Source: Chloracidobacterium sp. N
Lineage (GTDB): Bacteria > Acidobacteriota > Blastocatellia > Chloracidobacteriales > Chloracidobacteriaceae
NCBI RefSeq assembly: GCF_018304765.1
Contig: NZ_CP072642.1
Coordinates: 2,323,819-2,387,818 of the forward strand
Direction: 5' to 3'
Length of the DNA: 64,000 nucleotides
Every line of letters starts with the position of its first letter. Positions within the stretch are counted from its first letter, which is position 1. Made by a program: the position numbers and the translations under genes. The notes under the pieces were generated by a model, which ran no database searches, had not been told where the DNA came from, and saw only the letters and a list, made by a program, of their open reading frames with translations. Positions 9,243-18,851 of the stretch are shown here, in pieces.

Positions 9243-10016
9243 ATGCTCCTCGTGATTGACGTTGGTAATACCAACACGACGCTGGGCGTTTATGCCGGCG
9301 AAGCGTTGATTGCCCACTGGCGGCTGACGACCGAACGTGAGCGCACCATAGACGAGTACGGTATTTTGTGCCGCAACCTGTTTACCATTTCCCAGCTCGA
9401 TCCGCGCGACATCACCGGCATTGCCATTGCCTCCGTCGTGCCGCCGCTCAACTTCACTTTTTTCCGCATGGCCCAGACGTACTTCGGGCGCGAGCCATTT
9501 TTCGTGCGCCCGACGGAAAACGTCGGCATGCCCATCCGGTACGACGTGCCGCAGGATGTCGGCGCAGACCGTATCGTGAATGCCGTGGCCGCTTATGCGC
9601 GCCACGGCGGGCCATGTGTCGTTGTGGACTTCGGTACGGCGACGACGTTCGATGCCATCTCCGAAGAGGGCGCCTATCTGGGCGGGGTCATTGCGCCGGG
9701 CATCGTCATCTCGGCCGAAGCCCTCTTTCAGCGGGCGGCCCGCCTGCCACGGGTGAGCATCGCCCACCCGGCCCAGGTCATTGGCTCCTCCACCATCGGC
9801 AGTATCCAGTCAGGGCTGTACTTCGGCTATATCGGCCTCGTGGAAGGGATTTTGCAGCGTATGCAGGCGGAGATGGGTCACTTGCGGGCCGTTATTGCCA
9901 CAGGCGGGTTGGCACGGCTGATTGGCAAGGGTTCGCCGCTCATCACCGAAATTGACGAAAACCTGACGCTCGAAGGGCTGCGCCTGATCTATCAGCGCAA
10001 CGCCCGGACGGCTTAG
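9243..10016 (+). CDS. coaX: Type III pantothenate kinase
   Basis: A 257-residue kinase that phosphorylates pantothenate in the first step of coenzyme A synthesis. The ASKHA-fold motifs are plain: MLLVIDVGNTNTTLGVY (phosphate 1), ADRIVNAVAAYARHGGPC, VVDFGTATTFDAI (phosphate 2), GAYLGGVIAPG and IATGGLARLI. The start at 9243 puts the DxGNTxT motif at the N-terminus as in all CoaX proteins; the frame stays open upstream into repeat DNA but is not family-like. No strong ribosome site is visible. It is followed 33 bases later by the asparaginase-like gene on the same strand. Confidence 0.96.
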   Translation: MLLVIDVGNTNTTLGVYAGEALIAHWRLTTERERTIDEYGILCRNLFTISQLDPRDITGIAIASVVPPLNFTFFRMAQTYFGREPFFVRPTENVGMPIRYDVPQDVGADRIVNAVAAYARHGGPCVVVDFGTATTFDAISEEGAYLGGVIAPGIVISAEALFQRAARLPRVSIAHPAQVIGSSTIGSIQSGLYFGYIGLVEGILQRMQAEMGHLRAVIATGGLARLIGKGSPLITEIDENLTLEGLRLIYQRNARTA

Positions 10017-10049
10017 CCCGGCGCAGCTTCCAGCACCTTCGCATCGCCT

Positions 10050-10559
10050 ATGTCACCGACTTCTCCGCCCCTGCGCATTCTGCTGACCGGCGGAACGCTC
10101 GATAAGGTCTATGACGAGCGTACCGGCAACCTCGTTTTTTCCCGGACGCACCTGTTCGACATGCTCGATCAGGCGCGGTGCTACCTGGCCAACATCACGA
10201 TTGAGCCGGTCATGCTCAAGGACAGCCTGGACATGACCGAAGCTGACCGGTCCATCATCCGTGCCGCCGTGGCGCGTGCACCGGAAAACCACATCATCGT
10301 GACGCACGGAACGGACACCATGACCGAAACCGCCCAAGTCGTGGCCGCCCAGGTCACGGACAAAACCGTGGTGTTTGTGGGAGCGATGATTCCCTATGCC
10401 TTTGGCGGTTCGGATGCCCTGTTCAACCTGGGCTTTGCCCTGGCATCCGCCCGGACGCTGCCGCCGGGCGTCTATATCGCCATGAACGGCACAGTCTTTG
10501 ACTGGCGCAATGTACGCAAAAACCGCGAGCGGGGACGCTTCGAGCCGCTCCATCTCTGA
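10050..10559 (+). CDS. Single-domain asparaginase-like protein
   Basis: A 169-residue protein matching only the N-terminal domain of L-asparaginases. It has the nucleophile motif ILLTGGTLDKVYD near residue 11 and the second active-site block VTHGTDTMTETAQ near 86. Full asparaginases are about 330 residues with a second domain that completes the active site of the partner subunit, and that domain is absent. Similar short asparaginase-domain proteins exist in other bacteria, so this is probably a family in its own right rather than a truncation. Activity is uncertain. It is likely co-transcribed with coaX. Confidence 0.78.
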   Translation: MSPTSPPLRILLTGGTLDKVYDERTGNLVFSRTHLFDMLDQARCYLANITIEPVMLKDSLDMTEADRSIIRAAVARAPENHIIVTHGTDTMTETAQVVAAQVTDKTVVFVGAMIPYAFGGSDALFNLGFALASARTLPPGVYIAMNGTVFDWRNVRKNRERGRFEPLHL

Positions 10560-10604
10560 TGCCGCACAGGGAAATGGCACAGGGTGGCTGTGACCCGTAC
10601 CAAC

Positions 10605-11018
10605 TCACGTCAGAAGGTGAATGGATGCCCCGGACCAGACGCCGGTGAGGGTGTCTGCATCGCCGATAATCTGCATGTGCGTGGTGTCGCCGACGGTGTA
10701 CAGAGTCACATCCTCGATGGCGCCAATCGCCTGTGGCGGGGGCGTGAAGTGCCGGACCGTTGCCGCCGGCCCCTGCTCGCGCATGGCCGCCGCTTCCTCG
10801 CACAGCGCCCGGCGGGTGGCTTCCGGCAGGTCGAGTGCAGCAATGGCTTCTTCATCCTGCACAAGCGCCATGCTTCCGTCCGCATCCACACTCCACAGGT
10901 AGGGGATGTCGAGAAGGAAATGCAGGTGTTCAGGCTGCGCATAAACGCCTAGAATCTGGCAACCAAACACATGCTTGACGACGTGTTCCTGGTGTTTCGT
11001 AAGCTGTCGGACTTCCAT
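10605..11018 (-). CDS. Hypothetical protein, 137 aa
   Basis: A 137-residue soluble protein I do not recognise. It has no signal peptide or membrane helix. Phrases such as HFLLDIPYLWSVDADGSMAL and LPEATRRALCEEAAAMREQ suggest a small alpha/beta fold with one amphipathic helix. Coding is supported by normal codon use and a reasonable length on this strand. Its ATG (11018) is only 11 bases from the ATG of the oppositely oriented transglutaminase gene, so each promoter must lie in or near the other gene's start, or one start is misplaced. Function unknown. Confidence 0.6.
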   Translation of the reverse strand: MEVRQLTKHQEHVVKHVFGCQILGVYAQPEHLHFLLDIPYLWSVDADGSMALVQDEEAIAALDLPEATRRALCEEAAAMREQGPAATVRHFTPPPQAIGAIEDVTLYTVGDTTHMQIIGDADTLTGVWSGASIHLLT

Positions 11019-11029
11019 GATTGACGCCC

Positions 11030-13273
11030 ATGAACATCGAGCAGTTTTTCAAGGCGGCATCCTATGCCCTGGTTACGGGTGGCTTTTTGACACTGGCGCT
11101 CACCGGACGGGTGGATGTGGTGACGTGTATCCTCTACAGCCTGGCGCTCATCGCAAGCTGGTTTGCCGACCGTCCGGGGCTGCGGCTGCAAATCAGCGAA
11201 CGGGTTGCCAACTGGTGCGTTGTGGGATACGCGCCCTTTGCCTACCTTGATTTCCGGTATCTCAGCAGTTCGTGGATCACGGCGCTCATTCACTTCGTGC
11301 TGTTCGTCTCGATTTTCAAGCTCTTCCAGGTCAAGCGCGACCGCGACTGGGTGTTTCTCTACCTGCTGGCCGTGTTTGAAATGCTGCTTGCGGCTGGTCT
11401 CACCATTGATGCCCTGTTCCTGCTGCTGCTTACGGGTTTCACGCTGACCGGACTGGCGGCCCTTCAGGCATTTGAGGTGGTACGGACGGGCCGCAACCTC
11501 CGTCAGCCCCTGCGTACGGTGACGCTGTCGTATGACGGGCAACAGGCGCGGCAGGCCAGTCGTCCGGTACGCTACCTGCTGGTGATGACACTGGTCATGG
11601 CGGCGCTCATCGGGGCCTTGAGTGTCCCGACCTTCTTCCTGTTGCCGCGCTGGAACACGGGCCTGCTGTCCCAGACCTTCAGCGAAGACACGGCGATGAC
11701 CGGCTTTTCTGACCTTTCCATTGCGCTTGGCTCGGTGGGCAACATCAAAAGCGACGAGCGTACAGCCATGCGCGTCCGGGTTGAAAAGCCGCTGCCACCC
11801 TACCTTCACTGGCGCGGCATGGTCATGACGCAATTCGATGGCAGGGAATGGACGCGGCCGGAAGCCAACCGGCGCGTGGCCGTCAGGCAGCAGAATGGCG
11901 GCTACATCCTTGGTGAGCAGCAACAACGTGGTCAGGTAGTGGTGCAGACCGTGTATGTGGAACCGATGAGCACCAGCGCCCTGTTTCACTGTGGCCGACC
12001 GGTGGCGGTGTCCAATCTGCGCGGACTGGCACAGGATTCAACCGGCACGCTCTACCGGGCGGAATGCGGGACGCGCCTGAGCTACACCGTGCTGTCCCAC
12101 CTGGATGAAACACCGGTGGAGCAGTTGCGGCAGGACCCGCTCAAGTATGACGCCCAGACCCGCGCCACCTTCCTGCAACTGCCGGCGACGTTTGATGCGC
12201 GGGTGACGCAACTCGCCCGTGAGATCACCGCCAACGCCACCAATGGCTACGACCGGGCGCGCGCCATCGAGCAGCACCTCAGAACACGCTGTGCCTACAC
12301 GCTTGAGCTGCAACGAGGAAACGAGCTGGACCCCATCGTGGACTTCCTGTTCGAGACGCGCCGCGGCCACTGTGAGTATTTTGCTTCGGCGATGGCGCTG
12401 ATGTGCCGCTCGCTGGGACTGGCCGCGCGGCTGGCCGGGGGCTATCACCTTGGCGAGTACAATGACATCAACAACACTTACATCGTCCGGCAGGCAGATG
12501 CCCATGCCTGGGTCGAGGTGTATTTTCCACAGACGGAAACCTGGGTCGAATTCGATCCCACACCGGGGGTAGCCCCCGCCCCCCCCACGGCGGCAGCCGA
12601 GTGGCTCGCTTCGGCGAGGCGCTACATCGAGGCTTTGCGCATGTTCTACATTGACTATGTCATTGCCTACGATGCCCAGCGCCAACGCGGGCTGGCGCAG
12701 GATGTGGGTCGCGCAGCCGCGCGGTATCAGACATCGGCTGAGGTTTACATCTACCGCTACCGCGAGCAACTCAGAATGTGGACCATCTCCCAAGTGATAT
12801 GGATGTACTCGGCCGTGACGGGTACGGAACTGTTCTATCACCTCACAGTGTTGCTGGTGCTGGCGGGCGCCATGTTGCTGACGCTGGCCGGCTACCTGCT
12901 CTGGCGGCGCATCCGGCGCCAACCACGACTTCTCTTTGAACGGCGGTGGTTGAGCTGGCTTGCCCCCCTGTTCCGCTGGACGCTGCGGCAGGACGAACGC
13001 CAGTCGGCTGTCCTGTTTTACGATGAGATGGCGGCGCTGCTGAGCCGCGCCGGACATCGCCGCGCGCCACATCAAACGCCGCTGGAATTTGCTTCGGCAA
13101 CGGGCTTCGAGGAAGTCCTCACCATCACGCGGGCCTACAACCAGGCGCGCTATGGCGAACGGCCCGACCTGGACAGCCGGCAGGTTGACCGGGCACTCCA
13201 AGGGCTGCGCCAGCGTTTGCGGCAGCGCCGGTCAGGGTTCTGGCGCACGCTCTGGCGGCCGGGGCGCAGCTAG
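11030..13273 (+). CDS. TgpA-type membrane transglutaminase-like protein
   Basis: A 747-residue membrane protein. Residues 1-210 hold about six helices (DUF3488/TgpA N-domain). An extracytoplasmic region ends in a transglutaminase core with the Cys of RRGHCEYFASAMALMCRS, the His of ADAHAWVEVYF and the Asp of WVEFDPTPG. A further helix near residues 605-630 precedes a DUF4129-like cytoplasmic tail (DERQSAVLFYDEMAALL). TgpA-like proteins are thought to act on envelope proteins or peptides and are often found beside MoxR/DUF58 genes, which are not seen here. I chose ATG 11030; a TTG at 11021 is possible. Neither has a clear ribosome site. Confidence 0.88.
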   Translation: MNIEQFFKAASYALVTGGFLTLALTGRVDVVTCILYSLALIASWFADRPGLRLQISERVANWCVVGYAPFAYLDFRYLSSSWITALIHFVLFVSIFKLFQVKRDRDWVFLYLLAVFEMLLAAGLTIDALFLLLLTGFTLTGLAALQAFEVVRTGRNLRQPLRTVTLSYDGQQARQASRPVRYLLVMTLVMAALIGALSVPTFFLLPRWNTGLLSQTFSEDTAMTGFSDLSIALGSVGNIKSDERTAMRVRVEKPLPPYLHWRGMVMTQFDGREWTRPEANRRVAVRQQNGGYILGEQQQRGQVVVQTVYVEPMSTSALFHCGRPVAVSNLRGLAQDSTGTLYRAECGTRLSYTVLSHLDETPVEQLRQDPLKYDAQTRATFLQLPATFDARVTQLAREITANATNGYDRARAIEQHLRTRCAYTLELQRGNELDPIVDFLFETRRGHCEYFASAMALMCRSLGLAARLAGGYHLGEYNDINNTYIVRQADAHAWVEVYFPQTETWVEFDPTPGVAPAPPTAAAEWLASARRYIEALRMFYIDYVIAYDAQRQRGLAQDVGRAAARYQTSAEVYIYRYREQLRMWTISQVIWMYSAVTGTELFYHLTVLLVLAGAMLLTLAGYLLWRRIRRQPRLLFERRWLSWLAPLFRWTLRQDERQSAVLFYDEMAALLSRAGHRRAPHQTPLEFASATGFEEVLTITRAYNQARYGERPDLDSRQVDRALQGLRQRLRQRRSGFWRTLWRPGRS

Positions 13274-13284
13274 ACGCAGCCTGT

Positions 13285-15174
13285 TCAGGCAGGGTGGGCG
13301 ACCCGCTTCCCGCTTCCAAGGTGAAGACTGAGAATGGCCAGCGCCGCCGGCGTCACGCCCGGAATCCGTGCGGCCTGTCCCAGGGTTGCCGGACGGATAC
13401 GCGCAAACTTGTCGGCCATTTCACGCGACAGCCCCGGCAACTGCGAAAACTCAAAATTTGCCGGAATGGCCACATCGGCGGCTTTCGACAGCTTCCGGGC
13501 CGTGGCCTCGTGGTGACGCACGTAACCCTCATACTTCAGGTTATTCACCGCCACCCCCAGCTCGGACTCGTCGAAATCCGTCACTCCGGCCCGGCGCAGG
13601 GCAGCCGCCAGATGTTCCGCCGTGACTTCCGGGCGCCGTGCCAGGGTGGACAAACGTTGCTTTTCCCGAACGACGATCCCGGTCTCGGCGGCAAGGGCGT
13701 CGGCTTCCCAGGAGTCCGGGCGGATGGAACAGGCTTCAAGCAGCGTGTGGCAGGTCTGGATGCGTGCCTGCCGCTGCTGGAAACGCTGGTAGTCGTCTTC
13801 ACTGACCAGGCCGACGGCGTGGCCGAGTGGCGTCAGGCGCTGGTCGCTGTTGTCAGTCCGCAGCAGAAGCCGCACTTCGGAGCGGGAAGTAAACATCCGG
13901 TAGGGTTCATCCACGCCTTGGGTTGTCAGGTCGTCCACGAGGACGCCAATGTAGCTGCTGGCGCGGTCGAGCACCACTGGCGGGAGACCCTTGGCCAGAC
14001 GGGCAGCATTGATGCCAGCAACCAGTCCCTGGCAGCCGGCTTCCTCATAACCCGTCGTGCCGTTGATCTGCCCGGCATGGAACAGTCCCCGGATGCGCTT
14101 GGTTTCCAAAGTCGGCTTGAGTTCCGTGGGGTCGACCATGTCGTATTCGATGGCATAGCCCGGACGGATGAGTTGCGCCTGTTCGAGACCGGGAATCGTG
14201 CGCACGAGGCGTTCCTGCACCTCAATCGGGAGGCTCGTCGAAATCCCGTTGACATACACCTCGTGGGTTTCAAAGCCTTCGGGTTCGAGAAACACCTGGT
14301 GGCGCGGTTTGTCGGGAAACTTCACAACCTTGTCCTCAATGGACGGACAGTAGCGGGGCCCGATGGACTGAATCTGCCCGCTGTACATGGGTGACTTGTC
14401 CAGGTTCTCACGAATCACCCGGTGGGTTTCTTCATTGGTATAGGTGATGTAGCAGGACAGTTGGCGGCGAGTGATGGCTTTCGTCCCGAAGGAAAAGGGG
14501 GTGGGATCGGCATCGCCCGGCTGCTCCTCACACTTTGACCAGTCAATGGTTTTGGCATGGACGCGCGGCGGCGTGCCGGTTTTGAGCCGTCCCACGCGAA
14601 ATCCGAGGCGGCGGAAGCTTTCGGCGAGCAGCAGCGAAGGCAGTTCCCCGGCGCGGCCGGCCTGGTAGGTGCGCGTACCGATGTGAATGAGACCGTTGAG
14701 GAACGTCCCGGTACAGATGACCACGGCTGACGCGCCGAGCCGCCGGCCGTCCCACATCTCGACGCCGATGATGCGTTCCTGTTCGACCATCAAATCAATG
14801 ACCTCGCCCTGCCGCAGGTGGAGGTTTTCGACGGTTTCAAGGAAGCGCCGCATTTCGGTCCGGTACAGTGCGCGGTCGGCCTGGGCGCGTGGCGACTGAA
14901 CGGCTGGCCCACGGCTTCGGTTGAGCATCCGAAACTGGATTCCGGTCCGGTCAATGATCCTGCCCATCAGCCCGCCCACAGCGTCCATTTCGCGTACCAG
15001 GTGTCCCTTGGCAATGCCGCCGATGGCGGGGTTGCAGGACATCTGGGCAATGAGGTCGAGGTTGAGCGTGATGAGCGCCGTCTGGCAGCCGAGCTTGGCG
15101 GCGGCGTGGGCGGCCTCGCATCCGGCATGTCCGGCGCCGATGACAATGACATCGAAAACTTCGTTGAACGGCAT
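13285..15174 (-). CDS. mnmG: tRNA uridine 5-carboxymethylaminomethyl modification enzyme MnmG/GidA
   Basis: A 629-residue FAD protein, the normal MnmG length. With MnmE it modifies the wobble uridine of several tRNAs. Motifs include [20 protein letters not shown] (FAD-binding), [41 protein letters not shown] and [20 protein letters not shown], plus the C-terminal [10 protein letters not shown] and [15 protein letters not shown]. The start at 15174 gives the conserved N-terminus [13 protein letters not shown]; the upstream open frame crosses palindromic repeats. mnmE is not in this window. Confidence 0.97.
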   Translation of the reverse strand: MPFNEVFDVIVIGAGHAGCEAAHAAAKLGCQTALITLNLDLIAQMSCNPAIGGIAKGHLVREMDAVGGLMGRIIDRTGIQFRMLNRSRGPAVQSPRAQADRALYRTEMRRFLETVENLHLRQGEVIDLMVEQERIIGVEMWDGRRLGASAVVICTGTFLNGLIHIGTRTYQAGRAGELPSLLLAESFRRLGFRVGRLKTGTPPRVHAKTIDWSKCEEQPGDADPTPFSFGTKAITRRQLSCYITYTNEETHRVIRENLDKSPMYSGQIQSIGPRYCPSIEDKVVKFPDKPRHQVFLEPEGFETHEVYVNGISTSLPIEVQERLVRTIPGLEQAQLIRPGYAIEYDMVDPTELKPTLETKRIRGLFHAGQINGTTGYEEAGCQGLVAGINAARLAKGLPPVVLDRASSYIGVLVDDLTTQGVDEPYRMFTSRSEVRLLLRTDNSDQRLTPLGHAVGLVSEDDYQRFQQRQARIQTCHTLLEACSIRPDSWEADALAAETGIVVREKQRLSTLARRPEVTAEHLAAALRRAGVTDFDESELGVAVNNLKYEGYVRHHEATARKLSKAADVAIPANFEFSQLPGLSREMADKFARIRPATLGQAARIPGVTPAALAILSLHLGSGKRVAHPA

Positions 15175-15308
15175 AATCCTGGGGCGCGGGCATCCTGCCC
15201 GCCGGAACAACATGGGAGTGCGGGCAGCCTGCCCGCAGGAAACCCGCATGAAAACAGAGGGGAGTGTACCGAGGGGCCAACCGGACTGACAACCACGCCC
15301 GGCGCGTC
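15175..15308. repeat. Spacer with two gcgggc palindromes
   Basis: Between mnmG and the nucleotidyltransferase gene lie two copies of the family B palindrome: gcgggcatcctgcccgc at 15186-15202 and gcgggcagcctgcccgc at 15220-15236. The first is identical to the copy at 8321-8337, which shows that the element is dispersed. No gene is seen. Confidence 0.88.
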
Positions 15309-16427
15309 TCACGCCTCTCCGGGGGCCAGTTGCCGTCGCTGGAGGGTGCGCAGCACGGTCAGCCCAAGAAACCGCAGGCGGCTCGGCCATCGGTCGTGAA
15401 GGCTTGACTGGTAGAGGTGTGCCGCCAGAAAAAAGCCGAGCTTGGCGCCCAGCGAGCGACGCGGACGGTTGTAACGGCGCATGGCCTGGTCAAAAAGGCG
15501 CTGGTTGAAGTGTAGCCACCGGCGGCGGCCGGGGGTCAGGCATGCGAGCAGGGGTGTCTCCACGCGCAATCGCTGGCGCAGCAACTCGCAGGCGAAAATG
15601 ACGGCGGTCGTCACCTGCCAGTCGTGCATGCGCCGACACAGGGTTTCCCAATCAAAAGCGGGATGCCGGTGCAGGAGCAGTTTCAGGTCAAACAACCAGG
15701 CCAGACGGGCAAAACTGTGGGCCGCCGCATGGACGCACAGAAAGAGAAATTCGTCTTCCGGGGCCAGCACCTGGATGAGCCGTCCACGCTGCGTTCGATA
15801 CGGCACGGCACGCGCCAGGAAATCCTCGGCCTGAAGCGTGACGCCGAAGCGCCGGAACAGGTGGAAGTGCAGCTCCAGCGGCGGCGAAATGTTGTCGAGA
15901 GCGATGTTGTGATCGCCGGCGAGCGCCTTTTCCAGCGTGGCCGCATCAGTCTGGTAGCCCAGGGCCGCCACGGCTGCCAGCGCCGGATGAACCTGCTGGT
16001 ACGGCACCAGCACATCCAGGTCACTGGATGACCGGAAACCATCGGCGCCGTACAGCCGCTCCCCAAGCAGTGGGCCTTTGAGCGGAACGGCCGCAATGCC
16101 AGCCGACTGCAAGGCATCCAGAATCCGGTCCATCTGGGCTGTGAGCTGGAGTGTCCAGGCCGCCTTGTGTGCCTGAAGCAACCGAACGTGTTCCCGGATG
16201 ACATCGGGCAGCAGCACACCAGTTCGGGTGAGCCGTCGAAACAGATAGTCTTCCAGCCCGTGCTGCTGGGCGCTCGTCAACAGCGCCGCCCAGTCCGTGA
16301 CTTCAGCCGCCAGATCGGACATGGCCGCTTCCTGCTCCGGCAAACAGGCCATGAGGCATTCAAGCTGGCGTTCCGCGACAACGCCGTTGTCCCGATGCGG
16401 CATGATGTCCGGGTAGCGCGTCGGCAT
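15309..16427 (-). CDS. Nucleotidyltransferase-family protein (PF14907-like) of the RiPP cluster
   Basis: A 372-residue protein resembling the uncharacterised nucleotidyltransferase family found beside PqqD and lasso-type genes. It has [13 protein letters not shown] followed by [13 protein letters not shown] (the GS-x-SDxD-type metal site, near residues 119-147), then a long helical C-terminal part ([21 protein letters not shown]). In known lasso clusters such enzymes act with a HPr-kinase homologue to decorate a phosphorylated C-terminus. It is last in a minus-strand cluster, 47 bases after pqqD. The ATG at 16427 is not certain; an internal Met nine residues later is possible. Confidence 0.75.
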   Translation of the reverse strand: MPTRYPDIMPHRDNGVVAERQLECLMACLPEQEAAMSDLAAEVTDWAALLTSAQQHGLEDYLFRRLTRTGVLLPDVIREHVRLLQAHKAAWTLQLTAQMDRILDALQSAGIAAVPLKGPLLGERLYGADGFRSSSDLDVLVPYQQVHPALAAVAALGYQTDAATLEKALAGDHNIALDNISPPLELHFHLFRRFGVTLQAEDFLARAVPYRTQRGRLIQVLAPEDEFLFLCVHAAAHSFARLAWLFDLKLLLHRHPAFDWETLCRRMHDWQVTTAVIFACELLRQRLRVETPLLACLTPGRRRWLHFNQRLFDQAMRRYNRPRRSLGAKLGFFLAAHLYQSSLHDRWPSRLRFLGLTVLRTLQRRQLAPGEA

Positions 16428-16474
16428 GGTCTGTGCTGTCCATAAAGGTGGCCGAAGGACTCCGGCAAGTCACC

Positions 16475-16738
16475 TTAGACCCGCTCGATCAGCGCCGCCG
16501 CTTCGAGTTGGGCAAGCAACCGCCGGGTACTCTCCGCAAGGTATGCTTCGTCAGCATCGTATTCCGCGGCCAGGGCGGCGACAATCTCCGCTTCGGCTTT
16601 GCCCTGGGTGAGGTGGTGCCAGATGGCGGCCCCTGTACTGTTGAGCGTGAAATAGCGTTTTGTGTCGAGGTGCAGGATCACCAGAGCATCTTCCACTTCG
16701 GTGGAGACCACGGAGGGATGCGGCCGAAAAGTCGTCAT
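16475..16738 (-). CDS. PqqD-family peptide-recognition protein (RRE)
   Basis: An 87-residue PqqD-like protein. The readable pattern VVSTEVEDALVILHLDTKRYF, LNSTGAAIWHHLTQGK and IVAALAAEYD fits the PqqD winged-helix fold that binds the leader of a ribosomal peptide and presents it to modifying enzymes. Its ATG overlaps the stop of the radical SAM gene (16735-16738), so the two are translationally coupled, as for PqqD/PqqE pairs. The other pqq genes are absent, so the partner peptide is more likely the 51-aa product at 18852-19007 than PqqA. Confidence 0.9.
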   Translation of the reverse strand: MTTFRPHPSVVSTEVEDALVILHLDTKRYFTLNSTGAAIWHHLTQGKAEAEIVAALAAEYDADEAYLAESTRRLLAQLEAAALIERV

Positions 16739-17781
16739 ACCGACACACTCCAGGGCAACGGTTTGGAGTCCGCGGCTCGCCTCCGCCCAAGCTGCACGAG
16801 CGCCAACCCCTGCCAGGTTGTCTTGTCAAACGTGGCAATGCAAAAGTGACACGGAAACTCAGCCGTAGCGTCTCCGGCAGCCAGCGCCGCGTTGCGACGT
16901 TCACGCTGAAAGCGTGCCAGACGGTGAACCTGCTCACAAGCCTCCCGGAAAGAAGTCGTGCGCATATCGGCGATGACATCGGCTTCGCCCACCGCATGGC
17001 GGAAGTCTGACAGGTTGCAGCACAGCGTCAACCGCCCACGACAATCGAGATTGACCGTCTCTCCGGCAAGGGACACGCAGGGGGTGCCGGGAACCGGCAT
17101 CGAATGACCGGCGGCAAACTGCACGGGCATCCTGAGTATGGCATTCACGGCCATGGCTTCCTGCTCGGCCGCCCGCCGTTCATCCGGCGTCAGGGATAGC
17201 GTCCGGTCATACTCCTCTGAAGTCGGCAGCATGTGCATGAACTGCACGACATCGGCCCCAAGGCGTGCGCCCAGAACGGCCATGGCTTCAATGCTCCCGA
17301 CGCTGCGTTTGGTCACAACCATGTTGATGCCAAAGGGAAAGCCATGAAACCGGCACAGGGCTATCGCAGCCATGAGTTTGCGAAACGATCCCTTGCCCCG
17401 GACGGCATCGTGGGCGGCTTCCGTCGGCCCGTCCAGGCTGAAAAAAATCCGGTACAGTGCCGCTTTCGTTTCGCACAGCACTGGAACAGCCTTTGGAAAG
17501 TGCCACCCGTTAGTGACGAACGAGTAAGCCAACCCAAGCGCGGCCGTGCGGCGCAGAACATCCTGAAAACGCGGATGGAGCAGCACTTCCCCGCCCGTGT
17601 AGGTCACGGCCGTCACACCGTAATCCCGCGCCTGGCGCAGCACCTCATGCAACAGATCGAAATCCAGATGCTGTGTCTCAGCGACGCGCAGGCAGTAGTC
17701 ACAATCAAGGTTGCACAGGTTGGTCAACCCGACCGTGAGGCGTTTGACCGGCAGGACATCCGAAAGGGTAGCTTCAGGCAT
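16735..17781 (-). CDS. Radical SAM/SPASM peptide-modifying enzyme
   Basis: A 348-residue protein with the radical SAM cluster motif TNLCNLDCDYC (Cys23, 27, 30), the GGE motif TYTGGEVLLHP and a C-terminal SPASM-like cysteine set (TPCVSLAG, DCRGRLTLCCN, FPCHFCIATFD) for extra iron-sulfur clusters. Together with the overlapping pqqD this is typical of RiPP maturases of the PqqE/AlbA/sactisynthase group. The substrate peptide nearby has no cysteine, so thioether formation is unlikely; C-C, C-O or epimerisation chemistry would fit better (inference). I chose ATG 17781 over an upstream TTG (17802). It overlaps the end of the HPrK-like gene by eight bases. Confidence 0.9.
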   Translation of the reverse strand: MPEATLSDVLPVKRLTVGLTNLCNLDCDYCLRVAETQHLDFDLLHEVLRQARDYGVTAVTYTGGEVLLHPRFQDVLRRTAALGLAYSFVTNGWHFPKAVPVLCETKAALYRIFFSLDGPTEAAHDAVRGKGSFRKLMAAIALCRFHGFPFGINMVVTKRSVGSIEAMAVLGARLGADVVQFMHMLPTSEEYDRTLSLTPDERRAAEQEAMAVNAILRMPVQFAAGHSMPVPGTPCVSLAGETVNLDCRGRLTLCCNLSDFRHAVGEADVIADMRTTSFREACEQVHRLARFQRERRNAALAAGDATAEFPCHFCIATFDKTTWQGLALVQLGRRRAADSKPLPWSVSV

Positions 17782-18763
17782 GGTTGCAATGGAGCCGAAC
17801 AAGGTCAGTGGCCGTCAAATAGGCAGCCAGTCGGGAGGGTTCATACCACACATCGCGTCCGGCCAGCAGCGTGAAGCTATAGCACGACTCAGCCAGCTTA
17901 CGGTATGTCGCCAGGTGGGCCGCGGCGGTTTCGCGGTCGAGTGCCAGCCATGGGCTGTTCACCATCAACTGGGACAGGGCATCGGTTGCCGCCAGCGGCA
18001 AGACCTGTGTCTCTTCAGCCTCCCGGAGCTGACAGAAAAACAGAAATGCCGGTTGGACGGACAGCACCTGCCGCTGCGGCCAGAGCATGGCCGGATTGAC
18101 AACCCATTTCCCGGCGCGTTGCCAGCGCCGTTCGGCGTGGGGCTGCAAAGCCGGGAAACGGTCGAGCGTCGCACCTGTCACGGAAAACAATATCCGCCCG
18201 GCGCGCAGATGAACTGCGGCGGCGGCTCCGGGCGGCGGCACCTGCCTGACAAGCAGGGCATCGTCAGAAACGTAATCCCAGCCGGCTTCAATCAGCCCCA
18301 AAACGGCACTCGTTTTGCCACTCCCCGGTGGACCGGTGAACACGTACCCTTTCCCGGCCTAGACACAGGCTCCACCGTGCAGCTCAAACCAGCCAAGCCG
18401 CCGGAGCAGAAACAACAGGACGAGTCGCAGATATGAAAAGACTTCGTACGACGCCCTGGCGTCCGCCACCAATGGAACCTGTATCGGGATGATGCGCCGG
18501 CGAAAAACATCCAGCACAACCTGCCAGTCCCCGTAGGCTATGCTCAGCAGGCTGCCCTGGCGGTGAACCGTCAGTCCTTTCCACACCAGCCATAGCATCA
18601 ACTGGCGGACGCCCCCGGCTGGTCGCTCATCCGTCAGGATGATGTCCGCCGTCCCGGAAGCTGTCTCCGGCAGGCCAAGGTAGCGGCAGGTTTCAATGAC
18701 GAATTGCAGCGACGGGGACACCTGCCCCAGGACACCAAATGAAGGTCCCCGGCTTGCGCTCAT
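17774..18763 (-). pseudogene. HPr-kinase-like P-loop protein interrupted by one in-frame TAG
   Basis: Two open stretches in one frame, separated by a single amber codon at 18359-18361. Upstream part: 134 residues starting MSASRGPSFGVL and ending WFELHGGACV. Downstream part begins AGKGYVFTGPPGSGKTSAV. In HPr-kinase-like proteins of RiPP clusters, an LHAAAV-type strand is followed directly by the Walker A loop, exactly as the two halves would read if joined; the combined protein would be about 329 residues. A GTG at 18343 could start the second half, but no ribosome site precedes it and the fold would lack its N-domain. A recent nonsense mutation, a sequencing error or amber readthrough are all possible. 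The family phosphorylates serine, including the lasso peptide C-terminus. Confidence 0.85.
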
Positions 18764-18792
18764 TCAGTAAACCTGGAGAGCCGGACGGTCTG

Positions 18793-18828
18793 GAGAGAAA
18801 ACAAAGGGCTGGTCCCAACAACCAGCCC
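18793..18828 (-). terminator. Intrinsic terminator after the precursor-peptide gene
   Basis: On the minus strand an 8-base-pair stem (GGGCTGGT / ACCAGCCC, 18806-18813 with 18821-18828) and a 7-base loop are followed by TTTGTTTTCTC. It sits 23 bases after the stop of the 51-aa gene and before the HPrK-like gene. This would give much more precursor mRNA than enzyme mRNA, a usual arrangement for RiPP precursors. Confidence 0.82.
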
Positions 18829-18851
18829 GGTCATAACCTCAAGAGGCAAAC

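Noticed and set aside
16475-16738. PqqD as part of pyrroloquinoline quinone synthesis
   Set aside because: pqqA, B, C and F are not nearby, and the cluster instead has B2, kinase and nucleotidyltransferase genes typical of other peptide pathways.
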